Positions 1 through 8,641 are shown, counted from the first letter of the stretch. The stretch is DNA of 64,000 nucleotides from Archangium lansingense (GCF_026626635.1 NZ_JAPNKA010000001.1:9284501-9348500); one strand, 5' to 3'. The notes: generated by a model not told the origin, from the sequence alone. Translations and numbers: made by a program.

Positions 1-619
1 TCACCCCGAGGATGCGCGCCGAGCGGTTGAGGATCAGCTCCAGGTGCTTGGGCTCGTAGTACTCGAGCCGCTCCTGAATCTGGAAGCGATCGCGCAGCGG
101 CGACGTGAGGAGGCCGGTGCGGGTGGTGGCGCCAATGAGGGTGAAGGGCGGCAGATCAATCTTCATCGCCCGGGCAGCGGGGCCCGTGTCGATGGTGATG
201 TCGAGCCGGAAGTCCTCCATGGCCGGGTAGAGGTACTCCTCGATGGCGGCGTTGAGGCGGTGGACCTCGTCGATGAAGAGGATGTCGCGCTCGTTGAGGT
301 TGGTGAGCAGGCCAGCCAGGTCGCCCTTGCGCTCGAGCGCGGGACCACTGGTGACGTGAATGCCCACGCCCAGCTCGTTGGCCATGATGTAGGCCAGCGA
401 CGTCTTGCCCAGACCCGGAGGGCCGGAGAAGAGACAGTGATCGAGCGCCTCGCCCCGGCTCCTGGCTGCCTGGACGTACACCTTGAGCTTCTCGACGACG
501 GCGCTCTGCCCCACGTACTCGTCGAAAGAGCGCGGCCGCAGAGAGGCCTCGACCCGAACCTCGTCGTTGAGCGCCTCCTCATTGAGCGTGTCGTCGGATT
601 TCCGCTTCGCCTTCGCCAT
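1..619 (-). CDS. ruvB: Holliday junction branch migration helicase RuvB (5' part, cut by window start)
   Basis: RuvB is the AAA+ motor that, with RuvA, drives branch migration of Holliday junctions in the cytoplasm. About 206 N-terminal residues lie in the window; the small-domain end and winged helix are outside it. The chosen ATG begins MAKAKRKSDD. Walker A GPPGLGKTS and Walker B LFIDEVH are intact, and the sensor-type stretch ATTRTGLLTSPLRDRF is typical of RuvB. The usual N-terminal pattern LRPRSFDEYVGQ is also present. RuvA and RuvC are not adjacent but lie about 13 kb away on the same strand, so the ruv genes are split here. Identity is certain from the motif set; only the C-terminal completeness cannot be judged. 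Confidence 0.95.
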   Translation of the reverse strand, partial: MAKAKRKSDDTLNEEALNDEVRVEASLRPRSFDEYVGQSAVVEKLKVYVQAARSRGEALDHCLFSGPPGLGKTSLAYIMANELGVGIHVTSGPALERKGDLAGLLTNLNERDILFIDEVHRLNAAIEEYLYPAMEDFRLDITIDTGPAARAMKIDLPPFTLIGATTRTGLLTSPLRDRFQIQERLEYYEPKHLELILNRSARILGV

Positions 620-734
620 ACCCCTCGTTCCTCTGCCGTCACCCTACCAGAATGGCCCCCGTGTCGCGGCTCCTCTCGCGGCGCTAGATTCCGGCCGCCC
701 GCCGCCAGCCCGCCTGCCCAGGGAGCTTGCCCCC

Positions 735-1392
735 GTGAAGGGACTCGTTTTCGACCTCTCCATCCCCAAGTACGTCCTCGCCAAGGGGATGGGGGGGATG
801 TACCCGAAGCTGCACTACGGGCGCGGGAGCAGTCTCTCCCTGCGTGAGTTGGCCTCCCCTACCCTGCCCGGGCCGGACTGGGTGCGGCTGCGGCCGTTGC
901 TGACGGGGCTGTGCGGCTCGGACATGGGGACGCTCTTCTTCAAGATGAGCCCCCAGAGCGAGCCCTTCAATCGCTTTCCGCCCCATCCTGGGCCCGCCGG
1001 CGCGCATGGAGGGCTACGAGGTGACGTTCGACTGCATCGAGAGCGCGGGCTCGGTACAGGACTCACCGCGCTACATGCGCTCGCTGGCGAAGGTGGTGCT
1101 GGTGGGGGGGGCGGCGGGGATTCTCGAGCGTGTGGACTGGACAACGGTGGGGCGCAACGAGCTGACGCTGCTCGGCTCCTACGTGTACGGGCCAGAGAGC
1201 TTCCGGGGCGTTCGCCAGCACACCTTCGACCTGGTGCTGGAGCTGCTCGCCCGCCGGGAGGGCCCGGATCCGAGCATGCTGGTGACACATACCTTCCCAC
1301 TCGCGCGTTACCAGGAGGCCATCGAGGCGAACCTGGCACGTGCCAGCCACCAGTCGGTGAAGACCGTCTTCGAGCTCACGGTGAACCCATGA
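735..1392 (+). pseudogene. Zinc-type alcohol dehydrogenase with internal deletion and frame change
   Basis: The first part (GTG at 735) reads as the N-terminal GroES-like domain of a medium-chain dehydrogenase, including the zinc-ligand stretch TGLCGSD. Around 985-1005 the match jumps to another frame, which then reads as the C-terminal part (VTFDCIESAG, then KVVLVGGAAG, ending KTVFELTVNP). Together the two pieces encode about 215 residues, whereas the family usually has 340-380. The rest of the catalytic domain and the first half of the Rossmann fold, including its GxGxxG loop, are missing. I infer an internal deletion of roughly 400-500 bases that also broke the frame. The stop overlaps the start of the next gene (ATGA), which suggests the two once formed an operon. 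A sequencing error cannot explain the missing length. Confidence 0.75.
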
Positions 1393-2462
1393 ACACGTCC
1401 TTCCGTCCCCTCCCCTTCCTCAACGAGGCCCGCGCCGAGCCGGTATCCGGACTTCGCCTGCAGAAGCTCCGCCGGGCCGCACAGGAGGCGCGTGAGTCCT
1501 TCACGGCCGGTGGCGCGGTGGCGGCCGTGGCCACGTGCGACCTGGTCACGTTCCCCTACCCGTCGCAGTTCGCCTTCAGCGGAGGGGCGCTGTCTCCGGC
1601 GCCCTACGTGATGATGACGAACCGGATGCAGGTGGTGCAGTACCTGGAGGACGGAGTGACGCGCACCCTGCTCTTCAACCCGAGCGACTACGAGCGCGGC
1701 CAGGCGACGCCCTTCTTCAAGTCGCTGCGTAAGAAGTACGGCGACTTCATCTCGGACAAGGTGATGGCGCGGCGGCTCGGAACGGTGCAGAGCCACCTGA
1801 CGGCGCTGGGGCTGAAGCCAGCGGACGTGGACTACATCGCGTTCGATCACCTGCACGTGCAGGACGTGCGGCGGTGGCTGGGCGGGGATGGGGAGCCGGC
1901 GTACTTCCCGAGGGCGAAGCTGCTGATCCAGCGGGCCGAGTGGGAGTCGGTGAAGAACCTGCATCCGCTGGAGAAGGTCTGGTACGTGCCGGGCGGAACG
2001 GACGGAGTGCCAGAGGAGCGCGTGGTGCTGCTGGACGGGGACACGTGGCTGGGCCGAGGCGCGGCGATCCTGTCGACGCCGGGGCACACGATGGGGAACA
2101 TGTCGCTGGCGGTGGCAACGGACAGGGAAGTGTTCGTGGTGAGCGAGAACGGCGTGGCGACGGAGAGCTACACGCCGCTGCAGTCGAGCATTCCGGGAGT
2201 GCGAGCCTTCGCCGAGCAGATGGGCTGGGAGGTGGTGCTCAACGGCAACACCCGCGAGAGCTCGCTGGAGCAGTACTCGTCGATGGTGGTGGAGAAGCTC
2301 TTCGCGGGCCCGTCGCGGGTGGAGGGGGCGTTCGTGAACTTCCACCCGTCGTCATTGCTGACGAGCGCACTGGTGGCGCCGGGCCTGTCGCCGACGATTA
2401 CTCTGCCGGCGCCGAATTACGGAGACATCCGCCCGACCACTGCGGCCCGCCGAGCGGCCTGA
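1389..2462 (+). CDS. Metallo-beta-lactamase-fold protein
   Basis: This 357-aa protein has features of the MBL fold. FDHLHVQD near residue 160 resembles the HxHxD metal motif in reduced form, and STPGHTMGN near residue 240 is the typical third-strand metal histidine loop. No signal peptide or membrane segment is visible, so it should be cytoplasmic. Its ATG overlaps the stop of the dehydrogenase remnant upstream, so it may once have been translated by coupling to it. A much longer frame-open ORF runs through from upstream, but that part belongs to the decayed dehydrogenase. The substrate cannot be told; hydrolase activity is inferred from the fold only. Confidence 0.75.
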   Translation: MNTSFRPLPFLNEARAEPVSGLRLQKLRRAAQEARESFTAGGAVAAVATCDLVTFPYPSQFAFSGGALSPAPYVMMTNRMQVVQYLEDGVTRTLLFNPSDYERGQATPFFKSLRKKYGDFISDKVMARRLGTVQSHLTALGLKPADVDYIAFDHLHVQDVRRWLGGDGEPAYFPRAKLLIQRAEWESVKNLHPLEKVWYVPGGTDGVPEERVVLLDGDTWLGRGAAILSTPGHTMGNMSLAVATDREVFVVSENGVATESYTPLQSSIPGVRAFAEQMGWEVVLNGNTRESSLEQYSSMVVEKLFAGPSRVEGAFVNFHPSSLLTSALVAPGLSPTITLPAPNYGDIRPTTAARRAA

Positions 2463-2469
2463 GCCCGCG

Positions 2470-2913
2470 TCACAACCCATCTCCCGCGTGTGCCTGACTC
2501 GTGCGAGCCTTGAAGGCGGCTTCCACATCATTGTGGGAAATCTTGTTGTCGCCGAACAGGGGCCCGGCTTTGACAAGCGCGATCAGGCTGAGGAGGCCGA
2601 GCAGTGCCCCCTTCCCTACCAGGGAAAGGATGGACAGCACCATGCAGACAACGCGCCCCCAGCTCGGGCGCGCCCAGGCGCTGTACGGGCCCACCACCGC
2701 GATACAGAGCCGGCGAAGCGGGGAATCATGCAGGAATTCTTTCGCCTCCTTCCGCTCCCAAGACTGGAGTCGAGGAGCTGCGCAGCGAGCCAGTACGAGG
2801 TGTTTGACACCTGAGCGACGAGGCGGTGACTCTGTTGGATGCGCGGTCAGCGCAGGAGGTGAACTCCCATCCCCATGCAGTTGCCGGATTGGAATCACTG
2901 GCCAAGCCCTCAA
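2470..2913 (-). CDS. Hypothetical small protein with one hydrophobic segment (doubtful)
   Basis: This frame opens with a TTG overlapping the stop of the glycosyltransferase upstream (TTGA) and gives 147 residues. The N-terminal half is Arg/Pro/Ser-rich and unlike a folded domain. The second half has a clear hydrophobic stretch (VVCMVLSILSLVGKGALL and on) followed by a polar tail, GDNKISHNDVEAAFKAR, which looks like real protein. It may be a small membrane protein that begins later than the TTG, or a remnant. No family is recognised. If it is not coding, the stretch 2463-2909 holds nothing else that I can see. Confidence 0.3.
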   Translation of the reverse strand: MRAWPVIPIRQLHGDGSSPPALTAHPTESPPRRSGVKHLVLARCAAPRLQSWERKEAKEFLHDSPLRRLCIAVVGPYSAWARPSWGRVVCMVLSILSLVGKGALLGLLSLIALVKAGPLFGDNKISHNDVEAAFKARTSQAHAGDGL

Positions 2914-4160
2914 CGCAGCTCCAGTCTCTCGAGGAGCCGCGTGGCGGTGCCCGTCCCATCCTCGGCAGCCGACGCGCTAGCGAGAGCGGACGCGCGTTGC
3001 CTCATCACCTCGGAGGTGGCCGCCTCGCGGATCCGCTCGGCGAGCTTCTCGGGAGTCGCTTTCCAGAACGACAGGGGCGCTGTGGCTGAACCCGCTCGGT
3101 GCAGCAGATTCCCCCACAACCGCTGCTCAAAGATGAAGGGGACAGTGACCGCTGGAACACCGCCACGCAGAGCTGCATGCGTGGTGCCGGCCCCCCCATG
3201 GAGCACCATCGCGCGGCAGAGCGGCACGAGCTGCCGGTGAGGTGCCCAGCGCAGAAAGTAGACCTCTCCGTCCTGGCCTTCCTCGACCCCTTGGGACTTC
3301 GTCTGAATGACGGCGCGCACCTTGGCCTGCCGCACGGCACCCAGGAGGAGGTCCTTCGCACGCTCGGGCGCGAGGTGCTCCATCGTCCCCAGCGAGGCCA
3401 GCACCGGCTTCTCGCCCGACTCGAGGAACTGGCGCAGGGAGGGGGACGGCTGCCACGGGACGTCGTCATCGGACAGCACGAACTCGCCGCACACGCTGTG
3501 GAGCGCGCCCCAATCCGGCGCTGGCGGAAACAGGGTCGGACTCGTGGCCAGCAGGTTGAGCCGCTCGGAGAGCAAGACATCGGGCAGCGCGTGGCGGACT
3601 GGGGGGAGCCCCTTGCTGGCGAAGAACCGTGCGGCCGACGCGCGGAATCCCAGGTCAATGAGTGCACCAAACAGGGCCCAGCTCACCCGGTTGAGCCACC
3701 GCCACGAGGGAAAGCCAATGGGCGGCACTTCCCGCGACGGGACGAGCCCGGGGTAATAGTGCACCGCGACGAAGGGCGTGCCGCTCGCGAGGCACGCTGC
3801 CTTGACATACCAGGACGAGAAGAGCCCGATGACCACGTCACTCTTCGCACAGAGGGCCTGCGCGGCCGCGTACATCTCCTCGAGGTGGGGGAAGAAGGCC
3901 TGGTCCAGCAACTCGCGCGACACCTTCGAGGGGTCCGCGCTCCGTGACGCCTGGCAGATGCCGCGCAGCGAGTACTGCATCCGCTCGGGGACGACCTGTA
4001 GCGGCACGCCGAGCCGCTGGCACAGTGGGCCGTAGTCCATCTCGTCGATGAGCGACAGCACCAGCCGGACCTCGTGCCCCCCGCGGCGCAGCCGAGCCGC
4101 CAGGGCAATCAGTGGGCGCAGGTCCCCTTCAGAACCCCATCCTTGAATTCCCACACGCAT
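2910..4160 (-). CDS. UGT/macrolide-type glycosyltransferase (GT-B fold)
   Basis: The 416-aa product resembles the GT1 family of nucleotide-sugar transferases acting on small lipophilic acceptors such as sterols, polyketides or carotenoids. The N-terminus has the GT-B start VGIQGWGSEGDLRPLIALA. The donor-binding segment near residue 310 reads VLHGGAGTTHAALRGGVP, the hallmark HGGxGT loop. The ATG at 4160 is preferred over the GTG at 4166 because a GGAGG box lies about 8 bases before it. A sulfotransferase and a hydroxylase are encoded upstream on the same strand, so tailoring of a shared natural product is possible, but a 240-base gap and an unrelated gene lie between. The acceptor is unknown. 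Confidence 0.85.
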   Translation of the reverse strand: MRVGIQGWGSEGDLRPLIALAARLRRGGHEVRLVLSLIDEMDYGPLCQRLGVPLQVVPERMQYSLRGICQASRSADPSKVSRELLDQAFFPHLEEMYAAAQALCAKSDVVIGLFSSWYVKAACLASGTPFVAVHYYPGLVPSREVPPIGFPSWRWLNRVSWALFGALIDLGFRASAARFFASKGLPPVRHALPDVLLSERLNLLATSPTLFPPAPDWGALHSVCGEFVLSDDDVPWQPSPSLRQFLESGEKPVLASLGTMEHLAPERAKDLLLGAVRQAKVRAVIQTKSQGVEEGQDGEVYFLRWAPHRQLVPLCRAMVLHGGAGTTHAALRGGVPAVTVPFIFEQRLWGNLLHRAGSATAPLSFWKATPEKLAERIREAATSEVMRQRASALASASAAEDGTGTATRLLERLELR

Positions 4161-4181
4161 CGGCACCGCCTCCGCTGGGCG

Positions 4182-4328
4182 TCAGGATGATGCCTCACCC
4201 TGGGAGCCTTCGGCCAGGGTGAGGAGGCGGGCGTGGTCTGGCACACTCTCCAGGAAGCTCTGCTGCAGCTCGGGCGGATCAAGATGCCGCGCGAGCGACC
4301 GCATCCGCCGGACTTTCGCGTTGGAGTA
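4182..4328 (-). pseudogene. C-terminal remnant, probably of a TPR/kinase-type protein
   Basis: Directly behind the stop of the preceding gene, in the same frame, 48 codons end at a TGA. They include RSLARHLDPPELQQSFLESV followed by PDHARLLTLAEG. From memory, this pattern (DPxLxxSFLxxVPxxARxLxLA) is the usual last segment of large TPR-containing kinases and AAA ATPases in myxobacteria. No start or body of such a protein precedes it. I therefore read it as a tail left over from a deleted gene. The call rests on a short pattern and could be chance. Confidence 0.4.
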
Positions 4329-4940
4329 CTAATTCCCCTTGGGAGGAGGCGCGACCTGCTTCCCCTGTGCGCTCACTCCCTTCCACTCAACCTTTCCGTC
4401 GGGTTGAACGAGAACATCGACCTGCGGGTGCTCTTGGTCATCCTGGAGCTTGAAGCGGGTGTTCGACTTGTCGTCCACCTCCAGGAACGCGCGCGCCTGC
4501 CCCTTGGCATCGTTCACGTAGAAGCTGCTGCTCCCATCCGGGCTCACTCTGAAGCCCACTCGCTCTCTGACGCCATGAGCTGAGTAGCCATCCAGGACCA
4601 TGGCCGTGTACCCATTATCCAGAATGCCGATGCCCCCCACCTCGTCCCCATTGGACTTGTGGATGGTGAGTCCATGCCGAGCCGTCTTGGTCTTGATGAC
4701 CTGACCGTCCATGCGGACCTCGGTCCGGTCGGCCTCGAGAACGACTCGTTCGACGCCCTTCGCATCCACCAGGGCGAGGCGGCGCAGCTTCAATTCCTGA
4801 GGGGAGGTTTGTCCCTCAGTCGCTTTCCCGGAACCCATCAGCAGAAGAGATGCGCCCAGGGCCCAACCACCGAGAGACCACCGCAGGAGGACGCCCTGCC
4901 GCTGCACCTGCTTCTTGAGGGCTGCGATTTCTTGTTCCAT
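4329..4940 (-). CDS. Membrane-anchored protein with N-terminal coiled coil, unknown function
   Basis: The 203-aa protein starts with a short coiled coil (MEQEIAALKKQVQRQG), then a single membrane segment near residues 20-38 (WSLGGWALGASLLLMGSG). A polar, probably beta-rich exported domain follows. That domain has repeated short strands built around sensible Gly/Asp turns (LVDAKGVERVVLEAD, VGFRVSPDGSSSFYVND, AFLEVDDKSNTRF), a style seen in exported proteins of unknown role. The ATG at 4940 was chosen because upstream codons look non-coding and would put a second hydrophobic stretch before the coiled coil. No enzyme motif is seen. It lies downstream of the sulfotransferase with a 240-base gap. 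Confidence 0.7.
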   Translation of the reverse strand: MEQEIAALKKQVQRQGVLLRWSLGGWALGASLLLMGSGKATEGQTSPQELKLRRLALVDAKGVERVVLEADRTEVRMDGQVIKTKTARHGLTIHKSNGDEVGGIGILDNGYTAMVLDGYSAHGVRERVGFRVSPDGSSSFYVNDAKGQARAFLEVDDKSNTRFKLQDDQEHPQVDVLVQPDGKVEWKGVSAQGKQVAPPPKGN

Positions 4941-5180
4941 ATGAGGTTCCCGTGCAATGCCGGGTTCTGCGGCGATGTTCATCTCGCAAGACAACAACAG
5001 CGTAACGAGGAAGGCCAACTTCCTACCCCAACGCCAACGCACGTACGGCGCTCCCCTGATTGGCACGCCAGGCAGGGCTCGGAAGCCTCTTGGACGGCGC
5101 AACGCCCCCCGTCCGTCCAGGGCAGCGTCGCCGCTCGTTGGAGGTTGGCGAGCCTCGGGTCCCGGGCTGCTGAACGTGGC

Positions 5181-6182
5181 TCAACCCACCCGGCGCGTGT
5201 CGCGCCGAGCCGCCTCCAGCCGCGAGTACAGCGGCCCCACCCATCGCTCCACAGCCTCACGAGCGGGACCCGTCAGCGCCCGCTGCTTCATGGCGGAATC
5301 GTTCTCGAACGGAAGGACGGGGTTCTTGGCGTCCCGCCCCATGGCCTCACGCACCGACGCGAGTTCCTCCGCCGAGAGCTCCAGACCGAAGAGCTCCGAG
5401 AACAGGGAGGGAATCAATGCCGGAAGCTCGCGGTACTCCACGAGCCGCGCGGGTCCCTTCCTGGACTCCCAGGCGCCCAAGGCAGCCTCACAAATCGAGG
5501 CCAGGACGCGAGCGCCATACTCCTCGAGAGGCAGGCCCGGGAGTTGCTCCGGGCTCAACCCCAGCAACTCGGGCTCGAGCACCCCAGGTATCAAATGGGC
5601 ACCGATGTGGCGCAGATGCGAGGCCATCACCTCCACGGGGTCGCGGTAGAGGAAGAGCCATGGCACGCCCGGGAAGGCGCGTTCGATCAGCGGCCACTGC
5701 CGCAAGGCCCACGCATCGAACTTGATGAACAGGTGCTGCTCGGACGCATGGCGCTTCTGCCCGAGCGCCCCCACCATCCCGCGCAACCATGCGATGCGCT
5801 GTTCATCGGTGAGCGCCTGCGCCCCCACACGGGCGCGCATCACCGTGTCGACAGGCGCCGGCTCGGAGAGCACGACGTTGCGAGGCAAGGCCGCCAGCGT
5901 CTGTGCCAGCAGCGTCGAGCCGCAGCGCGACATGTGGAAGATGAGCCCCGTGGGGCGCAGCCCGGGGCGCCGGGCCTCCAACACGAGCAACTCCTCGAGG
6001 GACGTCTCGTGCCGGAACAACCAGTTGAAGGGGTAGCAAAGCCGCCGTTGAATCGTGTTGTCGAAGAAGGGATCCGTGAAGCGCTGGCCGCCCAGGTAGC
6101 ACCACTCCACGACGAACCGGCCCTCCCGCGCGTGGACGCGGAGGGGAATCCACTCAGCCAACAGCGTCTCATCCAGCGTCAT
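5181..6182 (-). CDS. Sulfotransferase-family protein
   Basis: This 333-aa protein has the PAPS 5'-phosphate loop of sulfotransferases near residue 85 (FHMSRCGSTLL). The central segment VPWLFLYRDPVEVMASHLRH is the usual 3'-phosphate-binding strand, in which Arg and Ser contact the cofactor. It would move sulfate from PAPS to a hydroxyl or amine in the cytoplasm. The ATG at 6182 overlaps the stop of the Nif11-like gene as ATGA, so translation is probably coupled; a GTG two codons earlier is the alternative. With the upstream hydroxylase and Nif11 peptide it forms a three-gene unit. The acceptor is unknown; the neighbouring small protein or a product hydroxylated by the neighbour is an inference. 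Confidence 0.88.
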   Translation of the reverse strand: MTLDETLLAEWIPLRVHAREGRFVVEWCYLGGQRFTDPFFDNTIQRRLCYPFNWLFRHETSLEELLVLEARRPGLRPTGLIFHMSRCGSTLLAQTLAALPRNVVLSEPAPVDTVMRARVGAQALTDEQRIAWLRGMVGALGQKRHASEQHLFIKFDAWALRQWPLIERAFPGVPWLFLYRDPVEVMASHLRHIGAHLIPGVLEPELLGLSPEQLPGLPLEEYGARVLASICEAALGAWESRKGPARLVEYRELPALIPSLFSELFGLELSAEELASVREAMGRDAKNPVLPFENDSAMKQRALTGPAREAVERWVGPLYSRLEAARRDTRRVG

Positions 6183-6385
6183 AGCCACCGCTCGAACCAG
6201 GCGCGACGCGCCTCCTGCCAGACGGCACGCACCTCCTCGGAGGTGAAGTGACAGCCCCGCTCCTCACCCAACTTCACGACGAGTTCCAAGAAGGTCTCCG
6301 AGTCTCGGATGTCCCGGAGCCGCACCTGCAGCTCCGGCTCGCGCAGGACGATGGCACGAAAGCGCTCGAACGCCTCACGCGGCAT
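6179..6385 (-). CDS. Nif11-like small protein (possible leader/carrier peptide)
   Basis: This 68-residue protein reads like a Nif11 domain along its whole length. It has an amphipathic FERFRAIVLREPELQVRLRD helix, a middle helix around ETFLELVVKLGEERG and the pattern FTSEEVRAVWQEARRAW. In the family these domains often act as leader peptides of ribosomal natural products, but some are not processed. There is no double-Gly cleavage site and no Cys- or Ser-rich core behind the domain, so a classic RiPP core is missing. The gene overlaps the hydroxylase upstream by 11 bases and the sulfotransferase downstream by an ATGA. It may recruit one or both enzymes to a substrate, which is inference. Confidence 0.75.
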   Translation of the reverse strand: MPREAFERFRAIVLREPELQVRLRDIRDSETFLELVVKLGEERGCHFTSEEVRAVWQEARRAWFERWL

Positions 6386-6998
6386 CGGCGGCCTCTCGCA
6401 TCGCGCGTGCGAACAGCTCCCTCAACCAGTCATCGAGCACGCAGTCCAGCACCAGGTGGATACGATCCACCTCCCCGGTGTTGTCCACACGGTGCGGCTG
6501 GTTCACGTTCACGTACCAGCACTCGCCCTCTCGCATGAGGACGCGCTGGCCAGACACGAAGAACCCCACGCTCTCATGGGTCACCACGGGAACGTGAAGC
6601 CGAACCTCGCCGTCCTCGTAACCGAGCCGGTAGTCACGGTGCTCGCGGATGCGGGCTCCGGCGGCCAGCTTGAGGAACCGAACCGACTCGATCCGGCAGG
6701 CGAAGGCGGACAGCACTTCCCGGACTTCGGGGCAGCGCTCCAGCAGGGGTGTATCCGCGAAGGGCTCGCTCGCGGCGGGGTCCGGGTACAACCGCCCAGC
6801 GACACCTCCCACCGCACGCAACGCCACACCGCTCCACTCGCCCTCGTAGGTGCGCGTGTTGAAGTGGGCCACCCATTCCTCCGGGGCAATGCGCGCCAGG
6901 TCCTCCCGCAGGCGCCGAACATCAAAACGCAGCGGCAACCGCACACTGTCCGGCACGACATCCCGTGAGTCCATCGTCTCCATCATCTCTCCACGCAC
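6375..6998 (-). CDS. Aspartyl/asparaginyl beta-hydroxylase family dioxygenase
   Basis: The protein of up to 207 aa fits the cupin-type Fe(II)/2-oxoglutarate dioxygenases of the AspH family. An iron-binding site is visible as REHRDYRLGY near residue 120 and NQPHRVDN near residue 170, and VDRIHLVLD holds the 2-oxoglutarate Arg. The preceding core WVAHFNTRTYEGEWSGVALR is also typical. The start is ambiguous: the GTG at 6998 gives the longest form, but a GGAGAG box sits just before two ATGs at 6986 and 6983. It is the first gene of a three-gene overlapping unit with a Nif11-like protein and a sulfotransferase, so a hydroxylated residue that is then sulfated is a reasonable guess. Confidence 0.85.
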   Translation of the reverse strand: MRGEMMETMDSRDVVPDSVRLPLRFDVRRLREDLARIAPEEWVAHFNTRTYEGEWSGVALRAVGGVAGRLYPDPAASEPFADTPLLERCPEVREVLSAFACRIESVRFLKLAAGARIREHRDYRLGYEDGEVRLHVPVVTHESVGFFVSGQRVLMREGECWYVNVNQPHRVDNTGEVDRIHLVLDCVLDDWLRELFARAMREAADAA

Positions 6999-7255
6999 CC
7001 GAGCAGGCGAGCCCTAGCAGGTCTAGCTTCCACCCGGAACAGCGTCAATTCGCCCGGGCGAGCCGGGAGTCCCCAGCGCCTTCAAACCGGTAGCCGTGCA
7101 GACCACGAATGTGGGCCGGCCTCGTTGCTCCGCTGTCGACATGCCCGAGAACGGGGCGCTACCGCTCACTCTTGGCACGACCCGAAGACGGCTTCGCCTC
7201 GTGCTGGTACGAGCCGTGCAGTCGCGGCCTCTCATCTACTCCCCCGGAGAACACG

Positions 7256-8581
7256 ATGATGAGACGCTCTGCATTTCTGCTGATGCCGGTTCTGCTCGGC
7301 CTCGCCTGTGGCGAGGGCAGCCCCGCTCCCCTTCCCACCGAGGACCTCCAGGCCAGCTCCGCCGCGCTGTCGGCGGTCTTCTCGGGCACGGTCCGGGACG
7401 CCAACAACCAGCCGGTCGCGAACGCGCGCGTGACGATCAATGGCATCAACCGCATCACCAGCAGCAACGGGACGTATTCCTTCTCGGTGGCGGCGTCGAC
7501 TACGGGCTACCGGCTCGACATCCGCAAGGACGGCTACGGGCCGGTGAACGAGCTCAAGATGGCGGGTGAGCTCAACCTGGTGCACGTCCTCGGGAAGGCT
7601 TACACCCAGCAGATCAACTCCACGGTCAACACCGTCATCCAGGATCCGCTCTCCGGCATCCGCGTGGAGCTGCTCGCGAACACCCTCCGCACCGCGACGG
7701 GCGCCCTCCCCACCTCGGGAAAAGTGACGTTCTCCATCGTGCCTCACGGCCCGGCCACGATGCCCGGTGACTTCACCGCGCGCAACGCACTCGGCCAGAC
7801 GGTGGCGCTCGAGACCGTGGGCGCGGTGACACTGTCGGCCGTGGACAGCCAGGGCAACACGCTCGCGCTGGGCACCGGGGCAACGATGGACGTGAAGCTG
7901 CCCGTGCCCGCCTCCATCGGAGGCACCATGCCGGCCTGCGTGCTCAATGGGACCTGCCGGACCGTCATGTGGCGGTTCTCCCCCACCACGGGCCTGTGGA
8001 ACGAGCAGAGCGCGAGCCCCGTGTTCAACTCCACGGGCACGTCGTTCCGCATCACGGGCATCCGTCAGAGCACCATCGATCCCGCGGATGGTCTGGGCAC
8101 CTGGAACGCCGACATCGAGCACGTCAGCCCGGCCTGCACCATCATCGAGTTCGTCAACATCCCCCTCGATTGCTACAACCCGCCGCCGGGCACGAGCCCC
8201 GAGCCTGGAATCGAGCTGGGCTTCGCGCAGATGACCTCGAGCGGGACGATGTGGTCGAAGAACGCGGACGTGCGCTCCACCGCCTCGTTCGTCGTGCACT
8301 ACAACCTGCGGTCGGGCATCCCCCTGGATCTGTCCGTGGAGTTCCCGCCGGGTGCGCCCGCGTACTGCGCCGGCAACCTGACCCTCACCTCGACCCCTGC
8401 CCCCAGCGCCGGCTACCCGGTGTACTGGGCCACGGGTGGCGCCACGCGGTGGACCTCGGGCGCGCCTGCTCCCACCCCGGGTTATCCGGTGGACTCGGGC
8501 GGCAACCCGATCGACTTCGCCGACGTGGTGTCCGGCGACCACCCGTGCACCTCGCACATCTACATCCAGACGCACCCGTAA
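7256..8581 (+). CDS. Secreted lipoprotein with carboxypeptidase-regulatory-like domain
   Basis: The 441-aa product begins with a lipoprotein signal (MMRRSAFLLMPVLLGLACG), so it should be attached to a membrane by its Cys. Residues about 40-110 form a carboxypeptidase D regulatory-like Ig-type domain (FSGTVRDANNQPVANARVTI, then GYRLDIRKDGY). The remaining 300 residues are Ser/Thr/Pro-rich and beta-like, with three Cys-containing loops, and no catalytic motif is seen. The first of two adjacent ATGs has a GGAG box upstream. The gene stands alone with 257 bases before it and a hairpin behind it. A structural or surface-binding role is likely, but no substrate can be named. Confidence 0.8.
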   Translation: MMRRSAFLLMPVLLGLACGEGSPAPLPTEDLQASSAALSAVFSGTVRDANNQPVANARVTINGINRITSSNGTYSFSVAASTTGYRLDIRKDGYGPVNELKMAGELNLVHVLGKAYTQQINSTVNTVIQDPLSGIRVELLANTLRTATGALPTSGKVTFSIVPHGPATMPGDFTARNALGQTVALETVGAVTLSAVDSQGNTLALGTGATMDVKLPVPASIGGTMPACVLNGTCRTVMWRFSPTTGLWNEQSASPVFNSTGTSFRITGIRQSTIDPADGLGTWNADIEHVSPACTIIEFVNIPLDCYNPPPGTSPEPGIELGFAQMTSSGTMWSKNADVRSTASFVVHYNLRSGIPLDLSVEFPPGAPAYCAGNLTLTSTPAPSAGYPVYWATGGATRWTSGAPAPTPGYPVDSGGNPIDFADVVSGDHPCTSHIYIQTHP

Positions 8582-8599
8582 GGCGTCTCTCGTAGCACC

Positions 8600-8633
8600 C
8601 ACGGCGTGCGCGGAGGACAGAGCGCACGCCGTG
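8600..8633. terminator. Bidirectional hairpin between convergent genes
   Basis: An exact 11-base inverted repeat (CACGGCGTGCG / CGCACGCCGTG) with a 12-base loop sits between the stops of the lipoprotein gene and the convergent carboxypeptidase gene. There is no U-run on either side, so the termination role comes from position only. Confidence 0.6.
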
Positions 8634-8641
8634 TCCCCAGC

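Noticed and set aside
483..2462. Single 659-aa ORF covering the ruvB gap, ADH remnant and MBL protein
   Set aside because: It joins a non-coding start, a broken dehydrogenase and an independent MBL-fold protein only because no stop intervenes; the homology changes frame inside it.
7175..7200. TTGGCACGACCCGAAGACGG as a second sigma-54 promoter
   Set aside because: The GC element at the -12 position is missing (AG instead), so only the -24 half resembles the consensus.
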